DNA of 64,000 nucleotides from Lepidurus packardi (taxonomy: Eukaryota > Arthropoda > Branchiopoda > Notostraca > Triopsidae), in the NCBI GenBank assembly GCA_023053545.1, contig JAKZAN010000147.1, positions 1 through 64,000 on the forward strand. The letters run 5' to 3'. The notes beneath the pieces are model-generated. The model did no database searches. It had not been told where the DNA came from and saw nothing but the letters and a program-made list of their open reading frames with translations. The position numbers and the translations under genes are program-made. Positions 52,701 to 64,000 of this stretch are shown piece by piece (position 1 is the stretch's first letter; every line of letters starts with the position of its first letter).

Positions 52701-55700
52701 GAATTCATGAATTAAGTCAGTAATTCAATAATTAAATCAGTAATTCAATAATTAAGTCAGGAATTCATGAATTAAGTCAGTAATTCAATAATTAAATCAG
52801 TAATTCAATAATTAAGTCAGGAATTCATGAATTAATTCAGGAATTCATGAATTAAGTCAGTAATTGAATTAAGTCAGTAATTAATTAAGTCATGAATTAA
52901 GTCTTAATTCATGAATTACTGATTTAACTAATGAATTGCTGACTTAATTCATGAATTACTGATTTAATTCATGAATTACTGACTTAATTCATGAATTACT
53001 GACTTAATTAATGAATTACTGATTTAATTCATGAATTAAATCAGTAATTCATGAATTAAGTCCCTAATTCATGAATTAAGTCCGTAATTCATGAATTAAG
53101 TCAGTAATTCATGAATTAAGTCAGTAATTCATGAATTAAATCAGTAATTCATGAATTAGGTCAGTAATTCATGAATTAAATCAGTAATTCATGAAGTAAG
53201 TCAGCAATTCATTAGTTAAATCAGTAATTCATGAAGTCCGTAGTTCATGAAATAAGTCAGTAATTCGATAATTAATTCAGGAATTCATGAATTAAGTCAG
53301 TAATTCAATACTTAAATCAGGAATTCATGAATTAAGTCAGTAATTCAATAGTTTAATCAGAAATTAATTATTCATGTTATGAATTAATTAATTAAGTCAG
53401 GAATTCAGGAATTAAGTCAGTAAATCATGAATTAAGTCAGCAATTCATGAACTAAGTCAGTAATTCATGAATTAGGTCAGCAATTCATGATATAAGTCAT
53501 AAATTAATTATTATGTTATGAATTAATTATATAAGTCAGTAATTCATGAATTAAGTCAGTATTTCATGAATTAAATCAGTAATTCATGAATTTAGTCAGC
53601 AATTCATTAATTAAATCAGTAATTCATGAATTAAGTCAGTAATTTATTAATTAAGTAAGTAATTCATTAATTAAGTCAGTAACTCATAAATTAAGTCAGT
53701 AATTCATGAATTAAGTCCGTAGTTCATGAAATAAGTCAGTAATTCAATAATTAAGTCAGGAATTCATGAATTAAGTCAGTAATTCAATAATTAAATCAGT
53801 AATTCAATAATTAAGTCAGGAATTCATGAATTAAGTCAGGAATTCATGAATTAAGTCAGTAATTCATGAATTAAGTCAGTAATTGAATTAAGTCAGTAAT
53901 TAAATAAGTCATGAATTAAGTCTTAATTCATGAATTACTGATTTAACTAATGAATTGCTGACTTAATTCATGAATTACTGATTTAATTCATGAATTACTG
54001 ACTTAATTCATGAATTACTGACTTATTTCATGAATTGCTGACTTAATTCATGATTTACTGACTTAATTAATGAATTACTGACTTAATTAATGAATTACTG
54101 ATTTAAGTAATGAATTGCTGACTTAACTCATGAATTACTGATTTAATTCATGAATTACTGACTTAATTCATGAATTAAATCAGTAATTCATGAATTAAGT
54201 CCCTAATTCATGAATTAAGTCCGTAATTCATGAATTAAGTCAGTAATTCATGAATTAAGTCAGTAATTCATGAATTAAATCAGGAATTCATGAATTAAGT
54301 CAGTAATTCAATAGTTAAATCAGAAATTAATTATTCATGTTATGAATTAATTAATTAAGTCAGTTATTCATTTATTAAGTCAGTAATTCATGAATTATGT
54401 CAGTAATTCATGAAGTAAGTCAATAATTCATGAATTAAGTCAGTAATTCAGGAATTAAGTCAGTAAATCATGAATTAAGTCAGCAATTCATGAACTAAGT
54501 CAGTAATTCATGAATTAGGTCAGCAATTCATGATATAAGTCATAAATTAATTATTATGTTATGAATTAATTATATAAGTCAGTAATTCATGAATTAAGTC
54601 AGTAATTCATGAATTAGGGTCAGTAAATCATGAATTAAGTCAGTAATTCATAAACTAAGTCAGTATTTAATGAATTAAGTCAGTAATTCATGAATTAAAT
54701 CAGTAATTCATGAATTAAGTCAGCAATTCATTACTTAAATCAGTAATTCATGAATTAAGTCCGTAATTCATTAATTAAGTCAGTAATTCATTAATTAAAT
54801 CAGTAATTCATGAATTTAGTCAGCAATTCATTAATTAAATCAGTAATTCATTAATTAAGTCAGTAATTCATTAATTAAGTCAGTAATTCATAAATTAAGT
54901 CCGTAATTCATGAATTAAGTCAGTAATTCATGAATTAAGCCAGTAATTCATTAATTAAGTCAGTAAATCATGAAATAAGTCTGTAATTCATGAATTAAGT
55001 CAGCAATTCATTAATTAAATCAGTAATTCATGAATTAAGTCAGTAATTCATGAATAAGTCCGTAGTTCATGAAATAAGTCAGTAATTCGATAATTAATTC
55101 AGGAATTCATGAATTAAGTCAGTAATTCAATAGTTAAATCAGAAATTAATTATTCATGTTATGAATTAATTAATTAAGTCAGTAATTCATTAATTAAGTC
55201 AGTAATTCATGAATTATGTCAGTAATTCATGAAGTAAGTCAGTAATTCATGAATTAAGTCAGTAATTCAGGAATTAAGTCAGTAAATCATGAACTAAGTC
55301 AGTAATTCATAAATTAAGTAAGTAATTCATGAATTTAGTCAGTATTTAATGAATTAAGTCAGTAATTCATGAATTAAATCAGTAATTCATGAAGTAAGTC
55401 AGTAATTCATGAATTAAGTCAGCAATTCATGAACTAAGTCAGTAATTCATGAATTAGGTCAGCAATTCATGATATAAGTCATAAATTAATTATTATGTTA
55501 TGAATTAATTATATAAGTCAGTAATTCATGAATTAAGTCAGTAATTCATGAATTAGGGTCAGTAAATCATGAATTAAGTCAGTAATTCATAAACTAAGTC
55601 AGTATTTAATGAATTAAGTCAGTAATTCATGAATTAAGTCAGTAATTCATGAATTAAATCAGTAATTCATGAATTAAGTCAGCAATTCATTACTTAAATC

Positions 55701-58700
55701 AGTAATTCATGAATTAAGTCCGTAATTCATTAATTAAGTTAGTAATTCATTAATTAAATCAGTAATTCATGAATTTAGTCAGCAATTCATTAATTAAGTC
55801 AGTAATTCATAAATTAAGTCCGTAATTCATGAATTAAGTCAGTAATTCATGAATTAAGCCAGTAATTCATTAATTAAGTCAGTAAATCATGAAATAAGTC
55901 TGTAATTCATGAATTAAGTCAGCAATTCATTAATTAAATCAGTAATTCATGAATTACGTCAGTAATTCATGAATAAGTCCGTAGTTCATGAAATAAGTCA
56001 GTAATTCGATAATTAATTCAGGAATTCATGAATTAAGTCAGTAATTCAATAGTTAAATCAGAAATTAATTATTCATGTTATGAATTAATTAATTAAGTCA
56101 GTTATTCATTTATTAAGTCAGTAATTCATGAATTATGTCAGTAATTCATGAAGTAAGTCAATAATTCATGAATTAAGTCAGTAATTCAGGAATTAAGTCA
56201 GTAAATCATGAATTAAGTCAGCAATTCATGAACTAAGTCAGTAATTCATGAATTAGGTCAGCAATTCATGATATAAGTCATAAATTAATTATTATGTTAT
56301 GAATTAATTATATAAGTCAGTAATTCATGAATTAAGTCAGTAATTCATGAATTAGGGTCAGTAAATCATGAATTAAGTCAGTAATTCATAAACTAAGTCA
56401 GTATTTAATGAATTAAGTCAGTAATTCATGAATTAAATCAGTAACTCATGAATTAAGTCAGCAATTCATTACTTAAATCAGTAATTCATGAATTAAGTCC
56501 GTAATTCATTAATTAAGTCAGTAATTCATTAATTAAATCAGTAATTCATGAATTTAGTCAGCAATTCATTAACTAAATCAGTAATTCATGAATTAAATCA
56601 GTAATTCATTAATTAAGTCAGTAATTCATAAATTAAGTCAGTAATTCATGAATTAAGCCAGTAATTCATTAATTAAGTCAGTAAATCATGAAATAAGTCT
56701 GTAATTCATGAATTAAGTCAGCAATTCATTAATTAAATCAGTAATTCATGAATTAAGTCAGTAATTCATGAATAAGTCCGTAGTTCATGAAATAAGTCAG
56801 TAATTCGATAATTAATTCAGGAATTCATGAATTAAGTCAGTAATTCAATAGTTAAATCAGAAATTAATTATTCATGTTATGAATTAATTAATTAAGTCAG
56901 TAATTCATTAATTAAGTCAGTAATTCATGAATTATGTCAGTAATTCATGAAGTAAGTCAGTAATTCATGAATTAAGTCAGTAATTCAGGAATTAAGTCAG
57001 TAAATCATGAACTAAGTCAGTAATTCATAAACTAAGTCAGTAATTCATGAATTTAGTCAGTATTTAATGAATTAAGTCAGTAATTCATTAATTAAATCAG
57101 TAATTCAATAATTAAATCAGTAATTCAATAATTAAGTCAGGAATTCATGAATTAAGTCAGTAATTCATGAATTAAGTCGGTAATTGAATTAAGTCAGTAA
57201 TTAAATAAGTCATGAATTAAGTCTTAATTCATGAATTACTGATTTAACTAATGAATTGCTGACTTAATTCATGAATTACTGATTTAATTCATGAATTACT
57301 GACTTAATTCATGAATTACTGACTTATTTCATGAATTGCTGACTTAATTCATGATTTACTGACTTAATTAATGAATTACTGACTTAATTAATGAATTACT
57401 GATTTAAGTAATGAATTGCTGACTTAACTCATGAATTACTGATTTAATTCATGAATTACTGACTTAATTCATGAATTAAATCAGTAATTCATGAATTAAG
57501 GCCCTAATTCATGAATTAAGTCCGTAATTCATGAATTAAGTCAGTAATTCATGAATTAAGTCAGTAATTCATGAATTAAATCAGGAATTCATGAATTAAG
57601 TCAGTAATTCAATAGTTAAATCAGAAATTAATTATTCATGTTATGAATTAATTAATTAAGTCAGTTATTCATTTATTAAGTCAGTAATTCATGAATTATG
57701 TCAGTAATTCATGAAGTAAGTCAATAATTCATGAATTAAGTCAGTAATTCAGGAATTAAGTCAGTAAATCATGAATTAAGTCAGCAATTCATGAACTAAG
57801 TCAGTAATTCATGAATTAGGTCAGCAATTCATGATATAAGTCATAAATTAATTATTATGTTATGAATTAATTATATAAGTCAGTAATTCATGAATTAAGT
57901 CAGTAATTCATGAATTAGGGTCAGTAAATCATGAATTAAGTCAGTAATTCATAAACTAAGTCAGTATTTAATGAATTAAGTCAGTAATTCATGAATTAAA
58001 TCAGTAATTCATGAATTAAGTCAGCAATTCATTACTTAAATCAGTAATTCATGAATTAAGTCCGTAATTCATTAATTAAGTCAGTAATTCATTAATTAAA
58101 TCAGTAATTCATGAATTTAGTCAGCAATTCATTAATTAAATCAGTAATTCATTAATTAAGTCAGTAATTCATTAATTAAGTCAGTAATTCATAAATTAAG
58201 TCCGTAATTCATGAATTAAGTCAGTAATTCATGAATTAAGCCAGTAATTCATTAATTAAGTCAGTAAATCATGAAATAAGTCTGTAATTCATGAATTAAG
58301 TCAGCAATTCATTAATTAAATCAGTAATTCATGAATTAAGTCAGTAATTCATGAATAAGTCCGTAGTTCATGAAATAAGTCAGTAATTCGATAATTAATT
58401 CAGGAATTCATGAATTAAGTCAGTAATTCAATAGTTAAATCAGAAATTAATTATTCATGTTATGAATTAATTAATTAAGTCAGTAATTCATTAATTAAGT
58501 CAGTAATTCATGAATTATGTCAGTAATTCATGAAGTAAGTCAGTAATTCATGAATTAAGTCAGGAATTCAGGAATTAAGTCAGTAAATCATGAACTAAGT
58601 CAGTAATTCATAAACTAAGTAAGTAATTCATGAATTTAGTCAGTATTTAATGAATTAAGTCAGTAATTCATGAATTAAATCAGTAATTCATGAAGTAAGT

Positions 58701-61700
58701 CAGTAATTCAGGAATTAAGTCAGTAAATCATGAATTAAGTCAGCAATTCATGAACTAAGTCAGTAATTCATGAATTAGGTCAGCAATTCATGATATAAGT
58801 CATAAATTAATTATTATGTTATGAATTAATTATATAAGTCAGTAATTCATGAATTAAGTCAGTAATTCATGAATTATGTCAGTAATTCATGAAGTAAGTC
58901 AGTAATTCATGAATTAAGTCAGTAATTCAGGAATTAAGTCAGTAAATCATGAACTAAGTCAGTAATTCATAAACTAAGTCAGTAATTCATGAATTTAGTC
59001 AGTATTTAATGAATTAAGTCAGTAATTCATGAATTAAATCAGTAATTCAATAATTAAATCAGTAATTCAATAATTAAGTCAGGAATTCATGAATTAAGTC
59101 AGTAATTCATGAATTAAGTCGGTAATTGAATTAAGTCAGTAATTAAATAAGTCATGAATTAAGTCTTAATTCATGAATTACTGATTTAACTAATGAATTG
59201 CTGACTTAATTCATGAATTACTGATTTAATTCATGAATTACTGACTTAATTCATGAATTACTGACTTATTTCATGAATTGCTGACTTAATTCATGATTTA
59301 CTGACTTAATTAATGAATTACTGACTTAATTAATGAATTACTGATTTAAGTAATGAATTGCTGACTTAACTCATGAATTACTGATTTAATTCATGAATTA
59401 CTGACTTAATTCATGAATTAAATCAGTAATTCATGAATTAAGGCCCTAATTCATGAATTAAGTCCGTAATTCATGAATTAAGTCAGTAATTCATGAATTA
59501 AGTCAGTAATTCATGAATTAAATCAGGAATTCATGAATTAAGTCAGTAATTCAATAGTTAAATCAGAAATTAATTATTCATGTTATGAATTAATTAATTA
59601 AGTCAGTTATTCATTTATTAAGTCAGTAATTCATGAATTATGTCAGTAATTCATGAAGTAAGTCAATAATTCATGAATTAAGTCAGTAATTCAGGAATTA
59701 AGTCAGTAAATCATGAATTAAGTCAGCAATTCATGAACTAAGTCAGTAATTCATGAATTAGGTCAGCAATTCATGATATAAGTCATAAATTAATTATTAT
59801 GTTATGAATTAATTATATAAGTCAGTAATTCATGAATTAAGTCAGTAATTCATGAATTAGGGTCAGTAAATCATGAATTAAGTCAGTAATTCATAAACTA
59901 AGTCAGTATTTAATGAATTAAGTCAGTAATTCATGAATTAAATCAGTAATTCATGAATTAAGTCAGCAATTCATTACTTAAATCAGTAATTCATGAATTA
60001 AGTCCGTAATTCATTAATTAAGTCAGTAATTCATTAATTAAATCAGTAATTCATGAATTTAGTCAGCAATTCATTAATTAAATCAGTAATTCATTAATTA
60101 AGTCAGTAATTCATTAATTAAGTCAGTAATTCATAAATTAAGTCCGTAATTCATGAATTAAGTCAGTAATTCATGAATTAAGCCAGTAATTCATTAATTA
60201 AGTCAGTAAATCATGAAATAAGTCTGTAATTCATGAATTAAGTCAGCAATTCATTAATTAAATCAGTAATTCATGAATTAAGTCAGTAATTCATGAATAA
60301 GTCCGTAGTTCATGAAATAAGTCAGTAATTCGATAATTAATTCAGGAATTCATGAATTAAGTCAGTAATTCAATAGTTAAATCAGAAATTAATTATTCAT
60401 GTTATGAATTAATTAATTAAGTCAGTAATTCATTAATTAAGTCAGTAATTCATGAATTATGTCAGTAATTCATGAAGTAAGTCAGTAATTCATGAATTAA
60501 GTCAGGAATTCAGGAATTAAGTCAGTAAATCATGAACTAAGTCAGTAATTCATAAACTAAGTAAGTAATTCATGAATTTAGTCAGTATTTAATGAATTAA
60601 GTCAGTAATTCATGAATTAAATCAGTAATTCATGAAGTAAGTCAGTAATTCAGGAATTAAGTCAGTAAATCATGAATTAAGTCAGCAATTCATGAACTAA
60701 GTCAGTAATTCATGAATTAGGTCAGCAATTCATGATATAAGTCATAAATTAATTATTATGTTATGAATTAATTATATAAGTCAGTAATTCATGAATTAAG
60801 TCAGTAATTCATGAATTAGGGTCAGTAAATCATGAATTAAGTCAGTAATTCATAAACTAAGTCAGTATTTAATGAATTAAGTCAGTAATTCATGAATTAA
60901 ATCAGTAATTCATGAATTAAGTCAGCAATTCATTACTTAAATCAGTAATTCATGAATTAAGTCCGTAATTCATTAATTAAGTCAGTAATTCATTAATTAA
61001 ATCAGTAATTCATGAATTACGTAATTTAAATCATTAATTTATGAATTACTGACTTAATTAATGAATTACTGATTTAATTCATGAATTACTGATTTAATTA
61101 ATGAATTGCTGACTAAATTCATGAATTACTGACTTAATTCATTAAATACTGACTAAATTCATGAATTACTGACTTAGTTCATGAATTACTGACTTAATTC
61201 ATGAATTTCTGACTTGATTCATGAATTACGGACTTAATTCATGAATTACGGACTTAATTCATGACTTACGGACTTAATTCATGAATTACTGACTTAATTA
61301 ATTAATTCATAACATAAATAATTAATTTCTGATTTAATTATTGAATTACTGACTTAATTAATTAATTCATTACATAAATAATTAATTTCTGATTTAATTA
61401 TTGAATTACTGACTTAATTCATGAATTCCTGACTTAGTTATTGAATTACTGACTTATTTCATGAACTACGGACTTAATTCATGAATTACTGACTTAATTC
61501 ATGAATTACTGACTTAATTCATGAATTACTGACTTAATTCATGAATTACGGACTTAATTCATGAATTACGGACTTAATTCATGAATTACGGACTTAATTC
61601 ATGAATTACGGACTTAATTCATGAATTACTGACTTAATTAATTAATTCATAACATAAATAATTAATTTCTGATTTAATTATTGAATTAATGACTTAATTC

Positions 61701-62670
61701 ATGAATTACTGACTTAGTTCATGAATTACTGACTTAATTCATGAATTACTGACTTAATTCATGAATTACTGATTTAATTCATGAATTAATGACTTAATTC
61801 ATGAACTACTGACTTAATTCATGAATTACTGACTTAATTCATGAATTACGGACTTAACTCATGAATTACGGACTTAATTAATTAATTCATAACATAAATA
61901 ATTAATTTCTGATTTAATTATTGAATTACTGACTTAATTCACGAATTACGGACTTAATTAATTAATTCATAACATAAATAATTAATTTCTGATTTAATTA
62001 TTGAATTACTGACTTAATTCACGAATTCCTGACTTAATTATCGAATTACTGACTTATTTCATGAACTACGGACTTAATTCATGAATTACTGACTTAATTC
62101 ATGAAATACTGACTTATTTCGTGAATTACTGACTTAATTAATGAATTACTGACTTAATTCATGAATTACTGATTTAATTAATGAACTGCTGACTTAATTC
62201 ATGAATTACTGATTTATTTCATGAATTACTGACTTAATTCATGAATTGCTGACTTAATTCATGAATTACTGATTTAATTCATGAATTACTGACTTAATTA
62301 ATGAATTACGGACTTAATTCATGAATTACGGACTTAATTCATGAATTACTGACTTAATTAATTATTTCATAACATAAATAATTAATTTCTGATTTAATTA
62401 TTGAATTACTGACTTAATTAATGAATTCCTGACTTAATTATTTAATTACTGACTTATTTCATGAACTACGGACTTAATTCATGAATTACTGACTTAATTC
62501 ATGAATTACTGACTTAATTCATGAATTACTGACTTAATTCATTAAAAACTGACTAAATTCATGAATTACTGACTTAGTTTATGAATTGCTGACTTAATTC
62601 ATGATTTACTGACTAAATTCATGAATTACTGATTTAATTAATTAATTCATAACATAAATAAATAATTTCT
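49765..62670. repeat. 20-bp satellite array with palindrome-centred inversions and 1.94-kb higher-order repeat, 12.9 kb
   Basis: Forward from 49765 with short reverse blocks at ~52910-53030, 53930-54170, 57230-57470 and 59172-59412, and reverse from ~61037 to the end. The segment GTCGGTAATTGAATTAAGTC at 57176 recurs at 59118, a 1,942-bp period, and a close relative lies 3.3 kb earlier near 53876. No coding sequence was found. Confidence 0.95.
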
Positions 62671-64000
62671 GAGAAAAACGCGCTTTTGGACGTTGAAGTT
62701 CAGACGTGTTTGAAGCGCGCTCTTGCTTTTTGACGTGTTTCATTGGTGTACCCAAGTTTGTTTGGATTGATTTTGTTCCCAAGTGTAGTTCGGTGCTTTA
62801 CGCACCTTTGTTGACTGTTTTCATAACGTTAAGTTACCGCTGTGTGTATGAACGAGGACCTTTAAGTGACTGTTTAGGGCCTAGCCCTGTGACTAAATGT
62901 TAAGGACTCCGGAAAACTCGCCCGTAAAAGGGGGAATCCGTTTTCCTCAAGCCGGCCCGTCCCGCGCTCTTGAAGAAACCGAAATAGACTCGCCCAATCC
63001 AACCGTCACACTTCAACCTCAGGTGAAATGTCAATCCTGTGGAGACCTCTTTCAAAAAGACAAGCCTGCGGCTAAAAACTGCAAACCGTGTCGGGAAAAA
63101 AAAACTAAACCCAGTTCAAGCGCAGAAACGTCCTATGCTATCCCCTTCAGACGACCTAGCGTTTCGAAAAAGGTCCTTTTCAATCGATGACCCTACGCAA
63201 ACGTCTACGTTGGATTACATCGTATCAACGCTTAGGTCATTGAAAGATAGTAACGACCTTCTGAATCAGGAAATTTTGGCACTTAAAGCGGAAGTTATTG
63301 GACTTCGCAAAGACCTTGAAGAAGAACGCGGGAAACCTTCCTTGAAGCCTACTGTTAGAGATAATCAACCAAATCAATGCCAAGCCCCCTCGTCCTCTGC
63401 TCAAACAAGCACTTGGACACAAGTTGTGAGGAGGAGAGCTAGACCACCACCCAAGGTGTCAACTACCTCAATTGCCACCCCTGCCATGCAAGAATCAGGT
63501 GAGCAAGACGAAGATGGCTTAACACTATTTATCCAACAGGAAGATGAGACCAAACGAAACGCGGTCATTCCGAGGAAAGATCTCCTGAAGGTAATCGAGG
63601 ACGACTTATCTAAAGCGTACCCAACAGCACCGAAACCTGTCCTTGTCGGGAAAACCCGAACGAACAGACTCGCCCTCACGTACAAAAGCCAAGAGGAGAA
63701 AACCACTTCCGAATCCATCCTCGAATCGGCGGTTTTGCCAAGTTTGGGACCTGTTAAAATGGTTAAGAGACAACCAAACTTGGTGGTGGTTATCCACCAG
63801 CTTCCAAAGGACCAAAGCCTGCCCGAAATTTGTGAACACATCTCGGACAAAAACTCAAACTTGGGAATCATCTTTCATGCGGATCAGGCAAAGTGGCTAA
63901 ACCCCGATTTAAAAAAAGCGTATGGGTCTATCAAGTTCACCTGTAATTCAGCCGAGGAGAAGAAAAGTTTGTTGGAAGTTGGGGCCATCTTTGCGTTTAA
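62671..64000 (+). mobile_element. CR1/Jockey-type non-LTR retrotransposon (element 3), 5' part
   Basis: Begins after the satellite segment AATAATTTCTGA with a 226-bp 5'UTR and ORF1, and runs off the window. ORF1 shares its zinc cluster and RRM-like region with element 1 but is clearly diverged, so it is a related family rather than a copy. Confidence 0.82.
62897..64000 (+). pseudogene. ORF1 of element 3, frameshifted and cut by window edge
   Basis: ATG 62897 opens a frame with the C-x2-C ... C-x2-C cluster (CQSCGDLFQKDKPAAKNCKPC) that parallels element 1. Near 63115-63130 the homologous sequence moves to the next frame (RPMLSPSDDLAFRKRSFS) and stays open to base 64000 through a coiled-coil segment (NQEILALKAEVIGLRKDLEEE) and the RRM-like part (VVVIHQLPKDQSLPEICEHI, AKWLNPDLKKAYGSI). 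The zinc knuckles expected at the end lie beyond the window. The frameshift may be a mutation or a sequencing error. Confidence 0.75.

Overview
The window looks like a repeat-dominated stretch of an invertebrate animal nuclear genome (arthropod- or nematode-like; I cannot name the species). The evidence is eukaryotic: spliceosomal-type introns of 53 and 57 bp in one gene, a BEL/Pao LTR retrotransposon primed by tRNA-Gly, three non-LTR retrotransposons, a Polinton/Maverick with a chromodomain integrase, and about 28 kb of an AT-rich tandem satellite. I see no ordinary single-copy host gene, tRNA, rRNA or CRISPR array.

Layout: 1-5598 is the right part of Polinton copy A, cut by the window edge. 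5599-6279 is satellite. 6280-13687 is a BEL/Pao element with two 663-bp LTRs. 13688-19137 is satellite. 19138-~23662 (minus) is a CR1/Jockey-type non-LTR element. 23663-24572 is satellite. 24573-27584 is a 5'-truncated R1/I-type non-LTR element with a 44-nt poly(A) tail. 27585-36303 is satellite. 36304-49764 is Polinton copy B, nearly complete. 49765-62670 is satellite. 62671-64000 is the 5' part of a second CR1-type element related to the first and cut by the window edge.

Polinton copy B carries the set expected of a virus-like DNA transposon: protein-primed family B DNA polymerase with two small introns, FtsK/HerA (A32-like) packaging ATPase, chromodomain retroviral-type integrase, penton-like minor capsid protein, double-jelly-roll-type major capsid protein, adenain-like cysteine protease, and several small accessory or core proteins. 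Integrase, penton, core protein, capsid and protease lie head to tail with overlaps or near-zero spacing, like a late virion block; the ATPase is divergent from the polymerase. Both copies are damaged: capsid frameshifts lie at different places in A and B, B has a stop inside another gene, and B's left terminal repeat appears truncated. Copies A and B are almost identical over the shared part and lie in the same orientation about 44 kb apart.

The satellite has a 20-bp unit (TAATTCATGAATTAAGTCAG with variants) containing the perfect palindrome AATTCATGAATT. It is organised in higher-order repeats (about 480 bp in 31.6-36.3 kb, 1,942 bp in 57.2-61 kb), and its orientation flips repeatedly at the palindrome. 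Every mobile element sits directly in this satellite, so the locus reads as a satellite block serving as a landing site and duplication substrate for selfish DNA.
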